Assembly: GCF_006171285.1 (NCBI RefSeq)
Contig: NZ_CP040889.1
Coordinates: 2,170,001-2,234,000 of the forward strand
Source of the DNA: Leclercia adecarboxylata
GTDB lineage: Bacteria > Pseudomonadota > Gammaproteobacteria > Enterobacterales > Enterobacteriaceae
DNA: 64,000 nt
Direction of reading: 5' to 3'
Below are positions 1 through 7,968 of this stretch, piece after piece. The notes under the pieces are model-generated. The model worked only from the letters and a program-made list of their open reading frames with translations. It ran no database searches and had not been told where the DNA came from. The translations under genes were made by a program, and so were the position numbers. Numbering within the stretch: position 1 is the first letter of the stretch; every line of letters begins with the position of its first letter.

Positions 1-144
1 GCCGCCGGGCAGCAGCGTGGCGGTAAAGTGGTAAAACACGACAGATAGAATGGCTATTCCGCGCAGCAGGTTAATGTCCTGCCGGAAATCGCGGTCAACT
101 GAGAGGCTTGAGGCTTCCTCTAAGGATAAGTTGATGTTTGCCAT
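1..144 (-). CDS. Acyltransferase family 3 (OafA/YrhL-like) membrane protein, N-terminal fragment
   Basis: This is the first 48 codons of a leftward gene cut by the window edge. The translation opens MANINLSLEEASSLSVD and reaches a hydrophobic stretch with DINLLRGIAILSVVFYHF at about residues 23-40. That R-G-I-A-I-L-x-V-x-x-Y-H pattern is typical of the first membrane helix of acyltransferase-3 proteins, which O-acylate surface polysaccharides or other envelope glycans. The ATG at 142-144 has a GGAAT-like ribosome-binding sequence upstream. The substrate cannot be told from this fragment, and the rest of the gene lies outside the window. Confidence 0.7.
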   Translation of the reverse strand, partial: MANINLSLEEASSLSVDRDFRQDINLLRGIAILSVVFYHFTATLLPGG

Positions 145-268
145 TATGATTCCTGAAGGGAGAGATCAGAATAGTGAATGCGGGATGCATTCTAACAAAA
201 ACAGTAAAAGAGTTCTTATGTTCTGATGCGCAGGTGGGATTCAGGACATACTCAAGCCAGTAATTGAC

Positions 269-291
269 AATGGTCCCTTAGCGGGACCATT
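269..291. terminator. Hairpin downstream of yicC
   Basis: A nine-base inverted repeat (AATGGTCCC and GGGACCATT) with a five-base loop lies 27 bases beyond the yicC stop. Neither strand has a full T-run right after the stem, so it may be a weak bidirectional terminator or an mRNA-stabilising hairpin. Confidence 0.5.
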
Positions 292-317
292 AATAAAACA
301 ATAACGCACGTTACGGT

Positions 318-1181
318 TTATTCGATGTTCTGGATCTGCTCGCGCATTTGTTCAATCAGCACTTTCAGTTCAATCGCAGAGTTGGTTACTTCGGCATTGA
401 TTGACTTAGACGCCAGGGTGTTCGACTCACGGTTGAACTCCTGCATCATAAAGTCGAGACGACGACCGACGGCCTCTTTCTTCTTCAGAATGTTGTAGGT
501 CTCTTTGACGTGCGCTTCCAGACGGTCGAGCTCTTCCGCAACATCGATACGCTGAGCCATCAACACCAGCTCCTGCTCGAGGCGGTTGTTCTCCAACTGG
601 ACTTCGGCATCTTCCAGCTTGGCAACCAGACGCTCGCGCTGCCACTGGAGGATCTCCGGCATGTGGGCGCGGACTTTCGCCACTTCGCCGCTAACGCCTT
701 CCAGACGCTGCTCGATGAGCGTTTTCAACGCCTGACCTTCGGTTTCACGGGCGAGGATGAAATCGTCCAGCGTGCTGTCCAGCGCGCTAAGGATCTCGGC
801 GGTAATTGCATCCAGATCCTGTTCGCCTGCGGCCATCACGCCAGGCCAGCGCAGAATATCCACCGGGTTGATTTCGCCTTCGTCGCTCTGCATTTTGACC
901 CAGTTAGCCGCATTCACCAGCTGTTTAGCCAGCTTCTCGTTGAGGATCAGTTCCCCTTGTGCGCTCGCATCGGGCTCAAAACGCAGATTGCATTCAATCT
1001 TTCCGCGGGTCAGGCGAGCGCGAATACGCTCACGCACCACCGGCTCAAGGCTGCGGAACTGCTCTGGCATACGGAAATAGGTTTCAAGATAGCGTTGGTT
1101 TACCGAGCGCATTTCCCAGGTAGCGCTGCCCCAGCTACCCTTGATTTCACGGCGGGCGTAGGCGGTCATACTGCGGATCAT
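318..1181 (-). CDS. yicC: YicC family endoribonuclease
   Basis: The 287-residue product has the same length as E. coli YicC and starts MIRSMTAYARREIKG, the conserved N-terminus of the YicC_N domain. The C-terminal DUF1732-like part contains the segment EAVGRRLDFMMQEFNRE, highly conserved in the family, and ends in a heptad-rich helix. E. coli YicC is an RNA-binding endoribonuclease linked to decay of small RNAs such as RyhB; that role is taken from the family and not shown here. The gene is a single leftward unit. In E. coli it lies divergently next to dinD and rph; here an accessory operon sits between yicC and rph. Confidence 0.95.
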   Translation of the reverse strand: MIRSMTAYARREIKGSWGSATWEMRSVNQRYLETYFRMPEQFRSLEPVVRERIRARLTRGKIECNLRFEPDASAQGELILNEKLAKQLVNAANWVKMQSDEGEINPVDILRWPGVMAAGEQDLDAITAEILSALDSTLDDFILARETEGQALKTLIEQRLEGVSGEVAKVRAHMPEILQWQRERLVAKLEDAEVQLENNRLEQELVLMAQRIDVAEELDRLEAHVKETYNILKKKEAVGRRLDFMMQEFNRESNTLASKSINAEVTNSAIELKVLIEQMREQIQNIE

Positions 1182-1652
1182 AGATGTTCCTGTTTTCGTA
1201 ATAATGAATGCAGAGGATTATAGCTATGCGAACGAGGACTTAACAGGAATAGTGATGAAATACTTGGATATGAATTCTTTTCTACCGCAAGGGTATAATG
1301 TGCTTAAAAGTAGCTGCTTAAAGTTTAGCGATATTTGATATGCTAAATAACAGGTTAATGTTTTTATTCTATTATTCATGCTTGTTGCAAATATATTTCG
1401 TTACTCACAATCAAAACATAATCTTGAAAAATGAAATGGGGGTTTGCATTAAGCATTTTATATATATTGTTCAAAACTATTCATACAAGTGAAATTAAGT
1501 CGCGCATTAATTTTATTTCCTTTATGAATACTATCAATTTAATTATAAGTATGATTTTGCATAAGGTTTTTTTAAGTTTTCGTAGTATTGCTCGCAGATA
1601 GGATACCGGGTATAGTCCCTGTCAGGAAAGTTATTATAAAAAGGATTTTAAG
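1182..1652. other. AT-rich intergenic leader of the acyltransferase/ABC operon
   Basis: These 471 bases separate divergent yicC and the acyltransferase gene. They are clearly more AT-rich than the housekeeping genes around them, as expected for acquired DNA. I see a TATAAT box at 1294-1299, a direct repeat TGCTTAAA at 1301 and 1315, an 11-base palindrome ATACC-G-GGTAT at 1603-1613, and CTGTCA at about 1619, which is one half of a Pho box. No credible gene is present; the longest methionine-started frame noticed, near 1255, is 27 codons. Confidence 0.6.
1270..1299 (+). promoter_or_regulatory. Candidate sigma-70 promoter of the acyltransferase/ABC operon
   Basis: A perfect -10 hexamer TATAAT lies at 1294-1299. 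The best -35 at 18-base spacing is ATGAAT (1270-1275), only three of six matches, so the promoter would probably need an activator. If used, it leaves a leader of roughly 350 bases before the start codon at 1653. Confidence 0.4.
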
Positions 1653-3353
1653 ATGGATGTTATTTTTAACAAAGTCATCAGGGAATTCTTCCCCGATACT
1701 AAACTACCTTTTTGGAAAAATTGGCTTTTCAGACGAGCATTTTGTAATAAAGCGTTTTCACGTTTGATTCATGATGATCAAATTTTTAATAAAAAAGGGA
1801 TCTCCTGGGTTAATTCAGTTATTGATTTTTTCAAAGTAAATTGTGTAACGGATATCTGCGATTACAATAACATCCCTCGACATGGTGCTGCGGTTGTTAT
1901 TTCAAACCATCCCACCGTTATGGATGGTTTGTCCTTAATACATACTGTGTCCAGGGTCCGTAAAGATATAAAAATAGTTGCGAACCACATTTTACCTATT
2001 ATCTTCCCACAGGTATCAGAGCTTAAGATTGGAATTAAAAATATGGCTGGAAAAATGAGTCATAAGAAGTTCCGAGAGATGAACGACCATCTAAAAAATG
2101 GTGGTGTATTAATTATTTGTCCCGCTGGCAAATTGGCCAGTTGGTCACTTTCTGGATTACAAGAGCATGCATGGAATCCTGGTTTTTTACAGTTGGCGAT
2201 GCGAAATGATGCGGCGCTAGTGCCTGTTCATATTACTGGTGCGAATAGTAAAACCTATTATTTTATGGCAACAATCTGGCGACAGTTATCCAACCTTATG
2301 ATTATTCGCGAGTCTTTACGCCATCGCGGAAAAACCATTAAGGTTAAAATAGGACAGCAAATTTGCTTATCGTCCTTCGAGAAATATAACAAAGATCTCT
2401 CTGCAGCAGCCAATGCGTGTTCAATGCATCTCCAGAGCACCGGTAAGAATGGACCTGCGCTACTGGATACTGTCTCCCCGCAAGAACATATCGAAAGCAA
2501 AAGTGCATTAATCAATGCGATAAATGAGTGCGAAATCCTGAGACAGTTTAATGATGGTAAAAAGTTACTGATTTATCGTCGCAACACTGCCGGTAACTCG
2601 CCAATTATTGATGAATTAGGGCGCTTACGTGAACGCTGTTACCGCGATATTGGATCAGGTTCTGGTAAAGATAAAGATAACGATATTTTTGATGATAGCT
2701 ATTTTCATGTCATTTTATGGGACCCCTCTGACACAGAAATCCTCGGTGCGTATCGAGTGATACCCGTCGGCGAGCAATTAGCCCGTAAGGGAGTCACAGG
2801 TCTCTACAGCAATAGCTTGTTTGAATATCACGAAGGGGCCTACACCTGCTTAGAAAAATCTGTGGAAATTGGTCGTGGATTTATCCAGAAACCCTATCAA
2901 AAAAGTATCGCACTTGATTATTTATGGCGAGGAATTTTTGATTTTGTTAAAAAATATCCTGTCTATAAATATTTGTTAGGTGTTTTGACGATTCCAGGAT
3001 CTTTTCCAGAAGATATACAAAAGCTCATCGTGAACTTTTATAACATATATTTTTCAACGACAAATCAATTTTGCACGCCTGTAGATTTGTTTACGGCAGA
3101 CGAGCCTCAGTTCTCTAACCATTTCTCCGGTAAAGATTTCAAAAATGACTGGATCATGCTCAACAATCTCCTGAGAGAAAGAGGTTATGAACTGCCATGG
3201 CCTTTCAAGCAGTGTGCTAAGTGGTTTTCGCCTGGAGGATCGGCGGTCATATGTTTTACAAAAGACGTCTCTTTTAACTCCATAGCAGGATTGAACCTTA
3301 GCGATATTGAAAAGCTAAATCAAATTTATTTCAAACATTATTTTAAGGATTAA
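1653..3353 (+). CDS. Fused PlsC-type acyltransferase / GNAT N-acyltransferase (OlsF-like bifunctional aminolipid synthase)
   Basis: The 566-residue protein has two domains. Residues 1-260 form a lysophospholipid-acyltransferase domain: NHPTVMD carries the catalytic HX4D (His86, Asp91), CPAGK (156-160) stands at the acyl-acceptor motif, and VPVHITGAN is the fourth block. Residues 285-566 resemble the OlsB/hemolysin-like GNAT fold, with GAYRVIPV followed by VEIGRGFIQKPYQKS and LDYLWRGIFDF. This order matches OlsF of Serratia proteamaculans, where the C-terminal part N-acylates ornithine and the N-terminal part O-acylates lyso-ornithine lipid. That activity is inferred here; the amino acid used is unknown. 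There is no signal peptide, so a role at the inner face of the inner membrane is likely. Codon use is AT-rich. The gene leads an operon with an ABC exporter. Confidence 0.75.
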   Translation: MDVIFNKVIREFFPDTKLPFWKNWLFRRAFCNKAFSRLIHDDQIFNKKGISWVNSVIDFFKVNCVTDICDYNNIPRHGAAVVISNHPTVMDGLSLIHTVSRVRKDIKIVANHILPIIFPQVSELKIGIKNMAGKMSHKKFREMNDHLKNGGVLIICPAGKLASWSLSGLQEHAWNPGFLQLAMRNDAALVPVHITGANSKTYYFMATIWRQLSNLMIIRESLRHRGKTIKVKIGQQICLSSFEKYNKDLSAAANACSMHLQSTGKNGPALLDTVSPQEHIESKSALINAINECEILRQFNDGKKLLIYRRNTAGNSPIIDELGRLRERCYRDIGSGSGKDKDNDIFDDSYFHVILWDPSDTEILGAYRVIPVGEQLARKGVTGLYSNSLFEYHEGAYTCLEKSVEIGRGFIQKPYQKSIALDYLWRGIFDFVKKYPVYKYLLGVLTIPGSFPEDIQKLIVNFYNIYFSTTNQFCTPVDLFTADEPQFSNHFSGKDFKNDWIMLNNLLRERGYELPWPFKQCAKWFSPGGSAVICFTKDVSFNSIAGLNLSDIEKLNQIYFKHYFKD

Positions 3354-3396
3354 ATTATACATCACTGTATAAATATTATAGGCATATGGATGTGTG

Positions 3397-4365
3397 ATGA
3401 TGCAAAAGCCAAAAAAGACATTTTTAGCGCTGATAGCGGTACTGGTAATAACAGGCTGTGATAGCAAACCAGACAACATTTTCTCTGGATATTCACATGG
3501 AGAATTTGTATACCTCTCTTATTCTGGTACTGCGAGAATTGAACGGTTGTTAGTAAACAAAGGAGATGAAGTCACAAGCGGGCAAGAGTTGGTTAAGATT
3601 GAGTCATTTGATGCCCAAAATACTCTCTTGCAGGTTGAGGAAAAGCTGTCAGCTGAAAACGCATTATTGCGAAATTTAGCATCGGGAGAACGGCCTGAAG
3701 AGTTAGATATAATACGTGCTCAGATTAAAAAATCACGATCTTCAGAATCACAGGTTAAGCGCCAGCTTGAACGTTATCGTGATCTTTATGCCAAACAAGC
3801 CATATCACGGGCGGAATGGGAAGATATCAGCGATGAATTAACGCAAAAAGGCGCACAGGTTGAAGAGTTAATTAACCAGTTAAAAGCGCGCCAGCTGCCT
3901 GCCCGTCAGGATGAGATTAATAAACAGCTTGCGCAGGTAGAAGCCGTCAGGCTTGAACGGGATAAGGCTCTTTGGGATGTTCAGCAGACTACAATTGTTT
4001 CTCCGGTTAATGCCAGGGTCTTTGATACCATTTATCGAGCCGGGGAACGCCCTTCTGCGGGCAGCCCAATAATCAGCCTGCTACCGCCCGATAATATCAA
4101 GGTACGCTTCTTTATACCCGAAGCGATGCTCGGTAAATTTAAAGTCGGAACGAAAGTTAAGCTTTCATGTGATGGCTGTTCAGAGGCAATCCCTGGCATA
4201 ATTAATTATATAAATCCTGAAGCCGAATTTACGCCCCCCGTTATTTACAGCACGAAACGCCGCGAGAAACTCATTTTCATGGCTGAGGCTATTCCTGCCC
4301 GGGAACAGGCTGCGCGTATGAAAATCGGTCAACCGTTTGATGTGGAAATCATTCCGGATGCATAA
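3397..4365 (+). CDS. HlyD-family membrane fusion lipoprotein
   Basis: The product of about 322 residues begins with a lipoprotein signal peptide ending in the lipobox VITGC (Cys21 counted from ATG 3397), followed by Asp at +2, which in E. coli favours retention in the inner membrane. Then come the first half of a barrel-sandwich domain (VNKGDEVTSGQELVKIES), a long coiled coil at about residues 60-190 with many Glu, Gln and Arg, and the second half (TIVSPVNARVFDTIYRAGE) with a beta-barrel domain after it. This resembles the YbhG/YhiI adaptors that work with ABC-2 exporters. Starts at GTG 3394, ATG 3397 or ATG 3400 are all possible. The stop overlaps the next gene, which supports co-translation with the ATPase. 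Confidence 0.85.
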   Translation: MMQKPKKTFLALIAVLVITGCDSKPDNIFSGYSHGEFVYLSYSGTARIERLLVNKGDEVTSGQELVKIESFDAQNTLLQVEEKLSAENALLRNLASGERPEELDIIRAQIKKSRSSESQVKRQLERYRDLYAKQAISRAEWEDISDELTQKGAQVEELINQLKARQLPARQDEINKQLAQVEAVRLERDKALWDVQQTTIVSPVNARVFDTIYRAGERPSAGSPIISLLPPDNIKVRFFIPEAMLGKFKVGTKVKLSCDGCSEAIPGIINYINPEAEFTPPVIYSTKRREKLIFMAEAIPAREQAARMKIGQPFDVEIIPDA

Positions 4366-5275
4366 TCTTTGTATTGATGTAAAAAACCTCAATAAGCATT
4401 TTGGCGAGCATCATGCCGTAAAAGATTTTTCTCTTCAGGTGGCAAAAGGGGAAATTTATGGTTTCCTCGGCCCAAACGGTAGCGGAAAAACAACGTCTAT
4501 CCGGATGATGTGCGGTTTGATCACCCCAGATTCAGGAGAAGGCTCTTGTCTGGATATGGACATTTTTACCCAACGGGAAGAAATCAAAAGAAATATTGGC
4601 TACATGACCCAGTATTTCTCCATGTGGGGAAGTTTGACTATTCGGGAAAACTTACTTTTTATCGCCCGGTTATATAGTCTCGACCAACCTAAAGCACGGG
4701 TTGAACGCGCACTTTCAGAGTTAGGTCTTACCTCCCGACAGCATCAACTGGCGAAGGTCCTTTCTGGCGGCTGGAAGCAGAGAATGGCCCTTGCGGCATG
4801 CATGCTGCATGAGCCTGTTTTGCTGTTTCTGGATGAACCTACCGCTGGCGTGGATCCAAAGGCGCGACGCGAGTTCTGGCAGATGCTGCATCAGCTATCT
4901 GACAGGGGAATATCGATACTGGTCAGCACGCACTATATGGATGAGGCTGAGCGCTGCCATAAGGTTGCCTATCTGTCTTATGGCCGATTACTGGCGAATG
5001 GGACTATTCCTTCCATTATCGCGGCGCAGAATCTGATTACCGTGAGAACCAGCGGTGCCGGATTGACGGCACTTGAAAGCCAGTTGCAGCGTCTACCGGA
5101 GATTGAACAAACCGTTATTTTTGGCAATCAGCTTTATATTACCTCCACAGATGAGGCGAAGTTAAAAGCCACGCTTTTTGCATTTACCCAAAAGGGCTAT
5201 GAGTTCTGCCAGGTTGATACCAATCTGGAAGATGCATTTACCTATTTAATGAAAAGTGACTGTGAAAAAAATTAA
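4358..5275 (+). CDS. ABC transporter ATP-binding protein (YbhF/RbbA-like exporter)
   Basis: The protein is a single nucleotide-binding domain of about 305 residues. It shows Walker A GPNGSGKTT, a Q-loop in GYMTQYFSMWGSLTIREN, the signature LSGGWKQRMALA, Walker B LLFLDEPTAGVDP and an H-loop STHYMDEAERC. A C-terminal extension of about 80 residues, typical of drug/lipid-type ABC-2 ATPases, follows. I place the start at ATG 4358, which overlaps the upstream stop by eight bases and aligns with related ATPases; TTG 4337 and ATG 4340 would add six or seven residues. The E. coli homologues YbhF and RbbA carry two such domains, so this one is expected to act as a homodimer. Confidence 0.9.
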   Translation: MHNLCIDVKNLNKHFGEHHAVKDFSLQVAKGEIYGFLGPNGSGKTTSIRMMCGLITPDSGEGSCLDMDIFTQREEIKRNIGYMTQYFSMWGSLTIRENLLFIARLYSLDQPKARVERALSELGLTSRQHQLAKVLSGGWKQRMALAACMLHEPVLLFLDEPTAGVDPKARREFWQMLHQLSDRGISILVSTHYMDEAERCHKVAYLSYGRLLANGTIPSIIAAQNLITVRTSGAGLTALESQLQRLPEIEQTVIFGNQLYITSTDEAKLKATLFAFTQKGYEFCQVDTNLEDAFTYLMKSDCEKN

Positions 5276-6401
5276 TATAAACTTCTCCATAACCCGCTGG
5301 ATTGGCGTGGTTATCAAGGAAATTCACGAATTGCGTCGTGATAAAGTCAGTATCGGCATGGTGATCCTTACGCCTATTTTTCAGCTGATTATCCTTGGCT
5401 ATGCAATAAATATGGATCCCCATAATTTGCCAACTGCGTTATTAAATTACGATACCGAACGCATGAGCCAGGTTTTTGTGACGAGTGCGCAAAATACCGG
5501 ATACTTTTCGATGATACCTGTTGAGTCTGAAGAGGCTGCGCATAAAGCGTTTGTCCGGGGAGACGTCACCTTTATCGTGACTATTCCGGAAGGGTTTACA
5601 CGTAACCTGCTCCGCGGCGACAAGCCTCAACTGTTAATTCAGGGCGATGCTATCGACCCAATGACAACGGGGAATGCGCTAAGCGCGCTGGTACAGGTTG
5701 CAAAATCGGCATTTCGGCAAGATTTGCCGGGAAACATGCGCGTAGCGCAAAAAGAGGATGATTTCGATCTGGTTATACATCGAATGTTTAACCCAGAAGG
5801 AATTACCCAGTTTAATACTATACCCGGTATTATGGGGTCGATACTCAGCACGACATTGATTCTCATGACAGCCTTGTCTATTACGCGTGAACGAGAAAAC
5901 GGCGCGTTAGAAAATTTGCTGGTCTCTCCGTTGACCGGGTTGGAAGTGATTGTTGGGAAAATAACGCCTTTTGTTATCATTGGCCTTTTTCAGGCGACGT
6001 TAATACTGATCGCCGCCGTTCTGTTGTTCGATATCCCTCTTCACGGCAGCGTTTTCCTGCTGTTTATGGTGTTATTGATTTATGTTTTTCTTTGCCTTTC
6101 CATTGGCATTGGCATTTCTGGCCTGGCGCAAAATCAGTTGCAGGCGCTGCAAATGTCGTCCTTTTACTTTATCCCTTCAATCATGCTTTCCGGCTTTATC
6201 AGCCCCTTTATTAGTATGCCGGATTGGGCGAAAGCGATTGGCTCCTGTTTACCGCTGACCTATTTTATCCGGCTGGTTAAGGGCATTATGCTGAAAGGAT
6301 ATTCTGCAGCGGCATTGCTACCCGATCTTTTGCCGCTGATTGGCCTTGCGGTGGGTGTGATTGCCATAGGCTTGAAATCCTATCGCAAAACGCTGGACTG
6401 A
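5256..6401 (+). CDS. ABC-2 type permease
   Basis: This is a 381-residue membrane protein. One N-terminal helix (about residues 20-42, VSIGMVILTPIFQLIILGYAI) is followed by an extracytoplasmic domain of about 150 residues and then five helices from about residue 185 on, containing ITRERENGALENLLVSPL and the family motif FYFIPSIMLSGFISPF. The order matches YhhJ/YbhR permeases. The start is GTG at 5256 (or GTG 5262) inside the end of the ATPase gene, a 20-base overlap indicating translational coupling. Unlike ybhFSR, only one permease gene is present, so a homodimeric channel is implied. It closes the operon; rph begins about 100 bases on. Confidence 0.88.
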   Translation: MTVKKININFSITRWIGVVIKEIHELRRDKVSIGMVILTPIFQLIILGYAINMDPHNLPTALLNYDTERMSQVFVTSAQNTGYFSMIPVESEEAAHKAFVRGDVTFIVTIPEGFTRNLLRGDKPQLLIQGDAIDPMTTGNALSALVQVAKSAFRQDLPGNMRVAQKEDDFDLVIHRMFNPEGITQFNTIPGIMGSILSTTLILMTALSITRERENGALENLLVSPLTGLEVIVGKITPFVIIGLFQATLILIAAVLLFDIPLHGSVFLLFMVLLIYVFLCLSIGIGISGLAQNQLQALQMSSFYFIPSIMLSGFISPFISMPDWAKAIGSCLPLTYFIRLVKGIMLKGYSAAALLPDLLPLIGLAVGVIAIGLKSYRKTLD

Positions 6402-6454
6402 CATTATGTGTGTGCCCGGCAGGGGTTGGCATAGGCTTTTAGCCATGAAATTCG

Positions 6455-6460
6455 TATAAT
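6455..6460 (+). promoter_or_regulatory. Candidate -10 box of the rph-pyrE promoter
   Basis: A perfect TATAAT hexamer sits 37 bases before the rph start codon. No good -35 at 16-18 bases could be found (TTGGCA at 6426 is too far), so this is a partial assignment. Confidence 0.4.
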
Positions 6461-6497
6461 GCCGCCCACACATTCGTTTCAAGCCGGAGATATCATC

Positions 6498-7214
6498 ATG
6501 CGTCCATCAGGCCGTAGCGCTAATCAGGTGCGCCCCGTCACCCTGACCCGTAACTATACAAAACACGCTGAAGGCTCCGTGCTGGTTGAATTTGGTGATA
6601 CCAAAGTGCTGTGCACCGCCTCCATCGAAGAGGGCGTGCCGCGCTTTCTGAAAGGCCAGGGTCAGGGCTGGATCACTGCCGAATACGGCATGCTGCCGCG
6701 TTCCACCCACACCCGTAACGCTCGCGAAGCGGCGAAGGGTAAGCAGGGTGGCCGTACCATGGAGATCCAGCGTCTGATCGCACGTGCCCTGCGCGCCGCG
6801 GTTGATCTGAAAACCCTGGGCGAGTTTACCATTACCCTGGACTGCGACGTGATCCAGGCGGACGGCGGCACCCGAACTGCCTCTATTACCGGTGCCTGTG
6901 TGGCGCTGGCCGATGCCCTGAACAAGCTGGTTGCAGCCGGTAAGCTGAAAGCGAACCCGATGAAAGGCATGGTTGCGGCGGTGTCTGTGGGTATCGTCAA
7001 CGGCGAAGCGCTGTGCGATCTGGAGTACGTTGAAGACTCGGCGGCAGAAACCGACATGAACGTGGTGATGACCGAAGACGGTCGTATCATCGAGGTTCAG
7101 GGCACCGCAGAAGGTGAGCCGTTTACCCACGAAGAGCTGCTCTCCCTGCTGGCGCTAGCCCGAGGGGGAATCGAATCTATCGTAACGACGCAGAAGGCGG
7201 CGTTAGAAAATTGA
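6498..7214 (+). CDS. rph: Ribonuclease PH
   Basis: The 238-residue exoribonuclease trims the 3' end of tRNA precursors by phosphorolysis. The sequence starts [20 protein letters not shown] and holds the family segments [20 protein letters not shown] and [17 protein letters not shown]. The start at ATG 6498 follows a GGAG box. The reading frame is intact to EGIV-type C-terminus [13 protein letters not shown], unlike E. coli K-12, where a frameshift truncates Rph and lowers pyrE expression. The gene ends only six bases before the pyrE attenuator stem, the spacing needed for translation of rph to control read-through into pyrE. Confidence 0.97.
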   Translation: MRPSGRSANQVRPVTLTRNYTKHAEGSVLVEFGDTKVLCTASIEEGVPRFLKGQGQGWITAEYGMLPRSTHTRNAREAAKGKQGGRTMEIQRLIARALRAAVDLKTLGEFTITLDCDVIQADGGTRTASITGACVALADALNKLVAAGKLKANPMKGMVAAVSVGIVNGEALCDLEYVEDSAAETDMNVVMTEDGRIIEVQGTAEGEPFTHEELLSLLALARGGIESIVTTQKAALEN

Positions 7215-7219
7215 TTTTA

Positions 7220-7247
7220 AAGGCGACTGATGAGTCGCCTTTTTTTT
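7220..7247 (+). terminator. pyrE attenuator (intrinsic terminator)
   Basis: The stem AGGCGACT/AGTCGCCT with a four-base loop is followed by seven T. In E. coli this terminator controls pyrE: at low UTP, RNA polymerase pauses and ribosomes translating the end of rph prevent the hairpin. The closeness of the rph stop (7212-7214) keeps that arrangement. Confidence 0.92.
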
Positions 7248-7285
7248 GTCCGTAGAAAAGCAAAAGTAAGATGAGGAGCGAATCC

Positions 7286-7927
7286 ATGAAACCGTATCAG
7301 CGCCAGTTTATTGAGTTTGCGCTTAGCAAGCAGGTACTTAAGTTTGGCGAATTCACGCTGAAATCCGGGCGCAAGAGCCCCTATTTCTTTAACGCCGGGC
7401 TGTTTAATACCGGGCGCGATCTGGCACTGTTAGGCCGCTTCTACGCCGAAGCGCTGGTGGATTCCGGAATTGAGTTCGATCTGCTGTTTGGCCCGGCGTA
7501 TAAGGGCATCCCGATTGCAACCACCACCGCCGTGGCGCTGGCGGAGCATCACGATCGCGACGTGCCGTACTGCTTTAACCGTAAAGAGGCCAAAACCCAC
7601 GGTGAAGGCGGTAACCTGGTCGGTAGCGCGCTGCAGGGCCGTGTGATGCTGGTAGACGACGTGATCACCGCCGGTACCGCTATCCGAGAATCCATGGAGA
7701 TTATTCAGGCCAACAATGCCACGCTTGCGGGCGTGCTGATCTCGCTGGACCGCCAGGAGCGCGGACGTGGCGACATCTCCGCTATCCAGGAAGTGGAGCG
7801 CGACTACAACTGCAAAGTGACCTCAATCATCACCCTGAAAGACCTGATTGCCTATCTGGAGGAGAAGCCGGAGATGGCTGACAGCCTGACGGCGGTGCGT
7901 GCGTATCGCGAAGAGTTCGGCGTCTGA
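7286..7927 (+). CDS. pyrE: Orotate phosphoribosyltransferase
   Basis: The 213-residue enzyme converts orotate and PRPP to orotidine 5'-phosphate in de novo pyrimidine synthesis. It is nearly identical in length and sequence to E. coli Pyr[17 protein letters not shown] at the start, [12 protein letters not shown], and the PRPP-binding loop [13 protein letters not shown] at about residues 120-132. The start is ATG 7286, behind AGGAGCGA; an in-frame ATG at 7271 precedes that ribosome-binding site and is not used. It follows the rph attenuator, so expression should respond to UTP supply. It is convergent with slmA. Confidence 0.98.
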   Translation: MKPYQRQFIEFALSKQVLKFGEFTLKSGRKSPYFFNAGLFNTGRDLALLGRFYAEALVDSGIEFDLLFGPAYKGIPIATTTAVALAEHHDRDVPYCFNRKEAKTHGEGGNLVGSALQGRVMLVDDVITAGTAIRESMEIIQANNATLAGVLISLDRQERGRGDISAIQEVERDYNCKVTSIITLKDLIAYLEEKPEMADSLTAVRAYREEFGV

Positions 7928-7934
7928 GTTAATT

Positions 7935-7960
7935 GCCCGGTGGCGTTTCGCTTACCGGGC
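7935..7960. repeat. REP element between pyrE and slmA
   Basis: GCCCGGTGGCG...CGCTTACCGGGC forms an imperfect palindrome with the sequence character of enterobacterial repetitive extragenic palindromes. It lies between two convergent genes, the usual REP position, and may protect both mRNA ends. Confidence 0.75.
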
Positions 7961-7968
7961 CTGCAATG

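Noticed and set aside
1301..1322. TGCTTAAA direct repeat as a PmrA or PhoP box
   Set aside because: The repeats start 14 bases apart, while PmrA and PhoP half-sites need 11-base phasing, and the second half-site is imperfect.
1255..1338. A 27-codon frame (MKYLDMNSFLPQG...) with a fair ribosome-binding site upstream of the acyltransferase gene
   Set aside because: It overlaps the proposed -10 box, has no recognisable features, and short frames of this size are common by chance in AT-rich DNA. It would need translation evidence.
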